Source: an uncultured Mucilaginibacter sp. (lineage in GTDB: Bacteria; Bacteroidota; Bacteroidia; Sphingobacteriales; Sphingobacteriaceae). Taken from it: a stretch of 37,229 bases of DNA. Below are positions 32,835-37,229 of this stretch, one piece after another. Numbering within the stretch: the first letter of the stretch is position 1; every line of letters starts with the position of its first letter. The stretch is taken from contig CAITEP010000017.1 of NCBI GenBank assembly GCA_903891475.1, positions 1 to 37,229 of the forward strand, written 5' to 3'. The position numbers and the translations under genes are program-made. Below the pieces are notes generated by a model, which was not told the origin of the DNA, searched no databases, and saw only the letters and a list, made by a program, of their open reading frames with translations.

Positions 32835-35429
32835 TTATTTATATAAACAATTGGCAATCAAGCCAGTCCACCCTGTTTGGTGCGAAGCTCCTACTCCTCT
32901 CCCATTGTCGCCATCAAAATATTCATGAAATAAAATATAATCCTTAAACTCAGGGTCGTTTTGCATCTTGCTATGATTGCCAAAAACAGCGCGTTTACCT
33001 TCACTATTTTTCAGGAATATGTTTGATATGCGTTTGTAAAGCTCATTGGCAATCTCTTTCAAATTCATAAAATTACCGGAATGTGTTGGGCATTCTATTT
33101 TATAATCATCACCATAATATTCATGAAATTTTTGCAAACTTTCTATTAATAAAAAATTCATAGGCATCCAAATTGGACCTCGCCAGTTGCTATTACCACC
33201 AAACAGACCGCTATCACTCTCGGCCGGCGTATATTTAATACTAAAATCGGTTCCGTTTATATTGGCATGATAAGGATTGTTAAGGTGATATTTTGAAACC
33301 GAACGAATACCATAATCGCTTAAAAATTCGTTTTCATCTAACATATACTTCAACAATGATTTCATCCTAAAACCACGCAACAAGCTTACCAAATGCTTCC
33401 CGGTTGATTTTGTTTCATTCCAACGCGAAACCAAGGCAGCTAAATCCGGACGGTTTTCTGCAAACCACTTTAGTCGGTCGCTAAATATGGGGTTATTGGT
33501 AATATCATCCTGTTCAATAATTTCGGCCGCAAAAAGGGGAATGAGACCAACCAAACTTCTTACCCTCATTTTTTCAACACTGTTATCCGGAAGGCGTAAT
33601 TGATCGTAAAAAAAGCCGTCATTATCATCCCAAAGGCCGGCATTGTCTTTTCCTAAATTAGACATTGCCGCCGCTATATAAATAAAGTGTTCAAAAAATT
33701 TGGAAGCTATATCATTATAGGCTTTGTTAAAAATAGCCAGCTCGGCAGCAATACGTAATAAATTAAGCGAATACATAGCCACCCAACTAGTGCCATCGGC
33801 CTGCTCCAAAACCTGACCATCAGGCAGCTGCGCATTACGGTCGAACAAGCCAATATTATCTAAGCCCAAGAAGCCTCCTTCAAAAATATTGTTTCCCTGC
33901 GCATCTTTTCTGTTTACCCACCAAGTAAAATTCAGCATCAATTTGTGGAAAATTCGCTCCAGAAAAACAGTATCCCCTTTACCGCAAGTCTCCTTGTCCT
34001 GTTGATAAATTTTCCAAGTAATCATGGCATGTACAGGAGGATTAGCATCTCCAAAATCCCATTCATAGGCTGGTAATTGTCCGTTTGGATGCATATACCA
34101 ATCCTTTATGAGGAGGGTAAGTTGTCTTTTCGCGAATGCCATATCCAAAGTTGCCAAGGGCAGGCAATGGAAGGCTAAATCCCAGGAAGCAAACCAAGGA
34201 TATTCCCATTTATCGGGCATAGAGATAATATCTTTAGTGTTCAGGTGCTCCCAGCGATTATTACGCGCTTTTAAGCGCTGTTCGGCCGGGGCAGGTTCAT
34301 TGGTATCACCTCGTAACCATTGGTGGATATTATAATAATAAAATTGTTTGCTCCATAGCATACCTGCAAAGGCTTGTCGCTGCACAAATTTACGGTCATC
34401 ATCCAGCATAGATTGTTGTATTTCTGCATAATATAAATCAGCTTCTTGTTTACGGTCGCTAAATATTTGCTCGAAATCTGCAAAACCATTGCTGGCATTG
34501 GTGGATAGCCTTAGATTGACGGTAACTGTTTGTTTTGCTTTCACTACCAAGTCGTAATTAAGGCTGGCCTTTGTACCCTTTTCAAGAGGGTTAACGGTAG
34601 AAGCGCCATGCAATAAATAATCATTGATGCCATCTTTAGGGAAATGATTGCCATCCTGAACCTGATACAACTTTTGTGAGTTATTCTCATTATCGCAAAA
34701 AAGCATTTCGGGTTCGCCTTCACCATTGAGCCAATACTGACCCAATGTTTGGTGATAAGCTTCCATAACCCCATGCGAATCGGCCATGATTTGGGGCTTG
34801 TATTTATCATCGCCCCAGGCCCATGTATTTCGGAACCAAAGCGTAGGCAATACATTTAATGGCGCATCATGGTTGCCCCTATTGGCCACAGATATTTTTA
34901 TCAAGATATCCTCGGGTCCGTTTTTGGCGTATTCTATAAAAACATCAAAATAGTCATCATTATCAAAAATTCCGGTATCTATTAATTCAAATTCAGGGTC
35001 GGCTTTCCCCCTCCGTTTATTTTCATTTACCAGCCATGCATAAGGATATTCGCCTTGGGGATATTTGTACAGCATTTTTTGGTACGAATGTGTGGGCGTA
35101 TTATCCAGGTAATAATACAATTCTTTCACATCCTCGCCATGGTTACCTTCGGGATTGCTTAAACCAAAATAACGTTCTTTTATAATTGGATCTTTTTTGT
35201 TCCATAAACCAACCGCGAAGCATAGGATTTGTTTATGATCGCTAATGCCGCCTATGCCCTCTTCACCCCAACGATAAGCCTTGCTACGCGCCATTTCGTG
35301 GGTAATATAATTCCAAGCATCGCCATTGGCACTATAATCCTCACGTACGGTTCCCCATTGGCGGTCGCTTACATAAGGGCCCCATTTTTTCCATTTGATA
35401 TCTTTCAGGCGGGTTTGTTCAGCATTCAT
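32835..35429 (-). CDS. Glucosidase, glycoside hydrolase family 63-like
   Basis: This 864-residue protein has no signal peptide, so it is probably cytoplasmic. It resembles bacterial GH63 (MGH1-type (alpha/alpha)6 barrel) enzymes related to processing alpha-glucosidase. The family start is KKWGPYVSDRQWGTVREDYS. The catalytic barrel (about 350-864) has WEYPWFASWDLAFHCLPLAT, QLPAYEWDFGDANPPVHA, GGFLGLDNIGLFDRN, YTPAESDSGLFGGNSNWRGP and a terminal FGNHSKMQNDP. It probably hydrolyses alpha-glucosidic bonds; the substrate is open. Codon choice looks GC-richer than in its neighbours. A 14-bp palindrome upstream (35457-35470) may be an operator. Confidence 0.88.
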   Translation of the reverse strand: MNAEQTRLKDIKWKKWGPYVSDRQWGTVREDYSANGDAWNYITHEMARSKAYRWGEEGIGGISDHKQILCFAVGLWNKKDPIIKERYFGLSNPEGNHGEDVKELYYYLDNTPTHSYQKMLYKYPQGEYPYAWLVNENKRRGKADPEFELIDTGIFDNDDYFDVFIEYAKNGPEDILIKISVANRGNHDAPLNVLPTLWFRNTWAWGDDKYKPQIMADSHGVMEAYHQTLGQYWLNGEGEPEMLFCDNENNSQKLYQVQDGNHFPKDGINDYLLHGASTVNPLEKGTKASLNYDLVVKAKQTVTVNLRLSTNASNGFADFEQIFSDRKQEADLYYAEIQQSMLDDDRKFVQRQAFAGMLWSKQFYYYNIHQWLRGDTNEPAPAEQRLKARNNRWEHLNTKDIISMPDKWEYPWFASWDLAFHCLPLATLDMAFAKRQLTLLIKDWYMHPNGQLPAYEWDFGDANPPVHAMITWKIYQQDKETCGKGDTVFLERIFHKLMLNFTWWVNRKDAQGNNIFEGGFLGLDNIGLFDRNAQLPDGQVLEQADGTSWVAMYSLNLLRIAAELAIFNKAYNDIASKFFEHFIYIAAAMSNLGKDNAGLWDDNDGFFYDQLRLPDNSVEKMRVRSLVGLIPLFAAEIIEQDDITNNPIFSDRLKWFAENRPDLAALVSRWNETKSTGKHLVSLLRGFRMKSLLKYMLDENEFLSDYGIRSVSKYHLNNPYHANINGTDFSIKYTPAESDSGLFGGNSNWRGPIWMPMNFLLIESLQKFHEYYGDDYKIECPTHSGNFMNLKEIANELYKRISNIFLKNSEGKRAVFGNHSKMQNDPEFKDYILFHEYFDGDNGRGVGASHQTGWTGLIANCLYK

Positions 35430-35456
35430 AGGATTTTATCGTTGGTTTAAAAACTA

Positions 35457-35470
35457 GTTTAAATTTAAAC
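35457..35470. promoter_or_regulatory. 14-bp palindrome, possible operator
   Basis: GTTTAAATTTAAAC is a perfect palindrome 28 nt upstream of the glucosidase ATG, in its promoter region. It resembles the size and symmetry of dimeric-repressor sites. The rest of the 35430-35742 gap contains no gene I can support and no clear TAnnTTTG promoter for the next plus-strand gene. Confidence 0.4.
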
Positions 35471-35742
35471 AATAAAAAGGTATATGCAAAAAGCTACATT
35501 AATATTAATGTGCTAGAAATCCGCACATTGCTCTTGCTGAACAAAAATAATTTGATTTTTTTCTACCTACGCGATGTTATGATGGAACATGGATTTGATT
35601 TGCAATTTATTGCTTGAATTATGTCTATCTTTCATATGTTTCTATAAATTACAATATTTAAAGAAATTAGCATATACACTTAAACATAATTAATTATTAT
35701 TTGTATTTTTAGTTGCTTTGTTAAGGTAGTTAAAAAAATATC

Positions 35743-36009
35743 ATGGATTCACTTTGGGGCGAAAAAGAAGCAAAAAAAACATTAGAGTTTAACCGTGAAA
35801 TAGAAAAAATAGAAACAAAATACATTGAAGTATTCTCTGATAAAATAAATGTTTTAACTGGTAAAAGTCCCGATAAATTATTGTATCAATTTATGACTAC
35901 TTATGACGGTGTCATAAGAACATGTAATTTCAGAAGAGATACTTATGTTCCTAAATATATTCAAGAAGAAGTTTTTGAGGTTTTTAATTCTATTTTTTCA
36001 ACTATTTAA
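35743..36009 (+). CDS. Hypothetical protein, possibly truncated
   Basis: This 88-residue soluble protein is charged at the N-terminus (MDSLWGEKEAKKTLEFNREI, coiled-coil-like) and has the stretch YQFMTTYDGVIRTCNFRRDT. I recognise no family. The stop follows a T6 run, and beyond it a different frame stays open to 36125 with protein-like sequence. One added base there would join them into a ~132-residue protein. Either the gene is frameshifted or the downstream frame is a chance or remnant. Confidence 0.55.
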   Translation: MDSLWGEKEAKKTLEFNREIEKIETKYIEVFSDKINVLTGKSPDKLLYQFMTTYDGVIRTCNFRRDTYVPKYIQEEVFEVFNSIFSTI

Positions 36010-36125
36010 AGCTAAAAAGCGTCTCCTTGCTAATAATATTTGGAGTAAGAAAATATTATAATGAATTGGTAGCTTTTAAACCAAAGGAAATGAATCTTAT
36101 AGAATTTAACAAAAGCTTATTATAA
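35988..36125 (+). pseudogene. Open downstream frame, likely shifted tail of the previous gene
   Basis: The frame from 35988 has 45 codons to TAA 36123-36125. Its later part reads KYYNELVAFKPKEMNLIEFN and looks coding. A third frame also gives KAKKRLLANNIWSKK over the first part, so more than one shift may have occurred. It overlaps the end of the 88-residue ORF and has no start codon of its own. Confidence 0.35.
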
Positions 36126-36229
36126 CTTGTAAATTCATGACCATCAAAAAATGAAGTTATAAAGCCCAAAAAAGAAAAGTAATTGATATTTTGATTATCA
36201 AAAATTATTTTCAGCAAAATTAAACCTAA

Positions 36230-37102
36230 ATGGCGAGCAAAAAAGAAAAAGATAAAAGTAAAAATACACAAAATAATCTTATATCCGAAACTTCTTTTAA
36301 CCCTACCGATAGTGGGGGTAGCGATAGCGATAATACCGATAGTTCCGCTCAAAAAACCTCAACACATACTATTAATAAACAAAAACACACCATTGTTGTA
36401 AATATTATCCAGCAAAAAGAGGAAAATGTTGAAGTTGTAGAAAGTAAATCTTCGTGGTGGAGTGTTATAATAAATGCTGGACTTTTTGTTTGCACACTCA
36501 TTTTAGCAGGTATATCCTTTTGGCAGGGTTATTTGACACGTAGGGCTGTAGATATTGCTGATAGCACATTTAAAGTTACTAGAGATTATAACCAAAAAAC
36601 TTTTGATATACAGCAAAAAGCTTATGACAAATCTATAAGGGATGCAAAAACACAAGATAGCCTAAATGATATTGCTTCCAATAGACAAAAGAGAAGTGTG
36701 GAGGCTCAAATAGCATCTTTGCAAGAAACTAAAAAACAAATTGAATTGTCTAATAGACCTTTTTTGCAAATTACAAATCTTGATATTGATAGTAATTTTA
36801 ATGTTTCTTATCATATTTATAATAGTGGTAATCAACCATTGCAAATAATTAGCGGAGGGCAAAAAGTGGGATTTTTTGCTAATCCTAATCTTAGGGATTT
36901 TGGAAATTATAATTACGGAAGTAATTCTATTATAAACACCATTATTGCCAATAAATCTTATATTAATATTCCAACAACAGGTAAACCAACTGGTATAGAT
37001 AGTATAAAAACTGGTAAAAAGTTTATTTATATAATTGGTGAATTTGGTTATAAAAGCCTAGTAGAAAAAAATAAAAATTACTATTATAAATTTGAGATTT
37101 AA
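36230..37102 (+). CDS. Single-pass membrane protein with coiled coil, unrecognised
   Basis: This 290-residue protein starts with a Lys-rich and Ser/Asp/Asn-rich low-complexity region (1-70; polar stretch SGGSDSDNTDSS). One transmembrane helix follows at about 80-101 (VIINAGLFVCTLILAGISFW). A charged coiled-coil segment (about 104-165) includes IDIADSTFKVTRDYNQKTFD-like heptads. A C-terminal beta-rich domain (about 170-290) starts NRPFLQITNLDIDSNFNVSY. The domain order (disordered cytoplasmic tail, membrane pass, helical stalk, globular head) suggests a sensor or scaffold, but no family is recognised. A strong terminator follows the stop. Confidence 0.75.
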   Translation: MASKKEKDKSKNTQNNLISETSFNPTDSGGSDSDNTDSSAQKTSTHTINKQKHTIVVNIIQQKEENVEVVESKSSWWSVIINAGLFVCTLILAGISFWQGYLTRRAVDIADSTFKVTRDYNQKTFDIQQKAYDKSIRDAKTQDSLNDIASNRQKRSVEAQIASLQETKKQIELSNRPFLQITNLDIDSNFNVSYHIYNSGNQPLQIISGGQKVGFFANPNLRDFGNYNYGSNSIINTIIANKSYINIPTTGKPTGIDSIKTGKKFIYIIGEFGYKSLVEKNKNYYYKFEI

Positions 37103-37160
37103 TAGACAAAAATAGTTGGTAAAACCTTTGTAATAATCTGTTTTACAACAAGATATAAGG

Positions 37161-37194
37161 AGCAAATTGAAATTGATTTCAATTTGCTTTTTTT
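37161..37194 (+). terminator. Rho-independent terminator
   Basis: A 13-bp stem (37161-37173 with 37176-37188) with a 2-nt loop by perfect pairing is followed by seven T. It lies 59 nt after the stop of the membrane protein gene. Confidence 0.85.
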
Positions 37195-37229
37195 GTTATA
37201 TGAAATCGTCAAAAAAAGGCGTGTTTGAA

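Overview
The window looks like chromosomal DNA of a low-GC Bacteroidota, most likely Sphingobacteriia or a relative near Pedobacter/Mucilaginibacter. The evidence is: (a) promoters of the Bacteroidota type (TTTG, about 19 nt, TAnnTTTG) before the tRNA gene and several operons; (b) almost no Shine-Dalgarno sequences; (c) a gene set typical of the phylum, with etfB-etfA-DUF151 nuclease-nupC, a long-form HisG, fused HisB and HisIE, an acyl-CoA reductase beside a ferredoxin, and a DUF6252-like lipoprotein. The genus call is inference from gene content only.

Layout. 1-3.0 kb: tRNA-Pro(TGG) with promoter and terminator, then a FIST sensor protein paired with a soluble hybrid histidine kinase. 3.0-7.2 kb: rlmB and dnaB diverge from a shared control region, followed by a chromate-transporter-family permease and a TPR protein on the minus strand. 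7.3-11.1 kb: electron transfer flavoprotein (etfB, etfA), a DUF151/UVR nuclease and a concentrative nucleoside transporter. 11.1-13.66 kb: gene-poor, very AT-rich, holding an outer-membrane beta-barrel gene, decayed minus-strand coding sequence on both sides of it, and a possible small transcript or peptide. 13.66-21.6 kb: mixed housekeeping and envelope genes (secreted metallophosphoesterase, membrane-anchored glutamate-synthase-like flavoprotein, several small conserved proteins, a lipoprotein, a GmhB-type phosphatase, a GT-C-like membrane protein). 21.6-29.2 kb: complete histidine operon hisG-D-C-B-H-A-F-IE. 29.2-32.5 kb: WD40 protein, NlpC/P60 hydrolase, ferredoxin, LuxC-type acyl-CoA reductase. 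32.8-37.2 kb: a GH63-family glucosidase and two unrecognised genes.

How it works together. The histidine genes encode every step from PRPP to histidinol oxidation in one plus-strand run with short gaps or overlaps. They are preceded by a TATATTTG promoter and a 19-codon ORF containing six His codons, which is the signature of a histidine leader peptide. I see no clean terminator or antiterminator pair between that ORF and hisG, so the mechanism is open. A perfect 20-bp hairpin covers the hisF stop codon and separates hisF from hisIE.

Most interesting points: the His leader, the hisF/hisIE hairpin, a dnaB terminator encoded inside the last codons of the convergent chrA gene, the FIST-hybrid kinase pair, decayed genes hidden in several long gaps, and a candidate 36-residue hydrophobic peptide or small RNA at 12.6 kb. 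I found no CRISPR array, complete insertion sequence, prophage or recognisable defence system.
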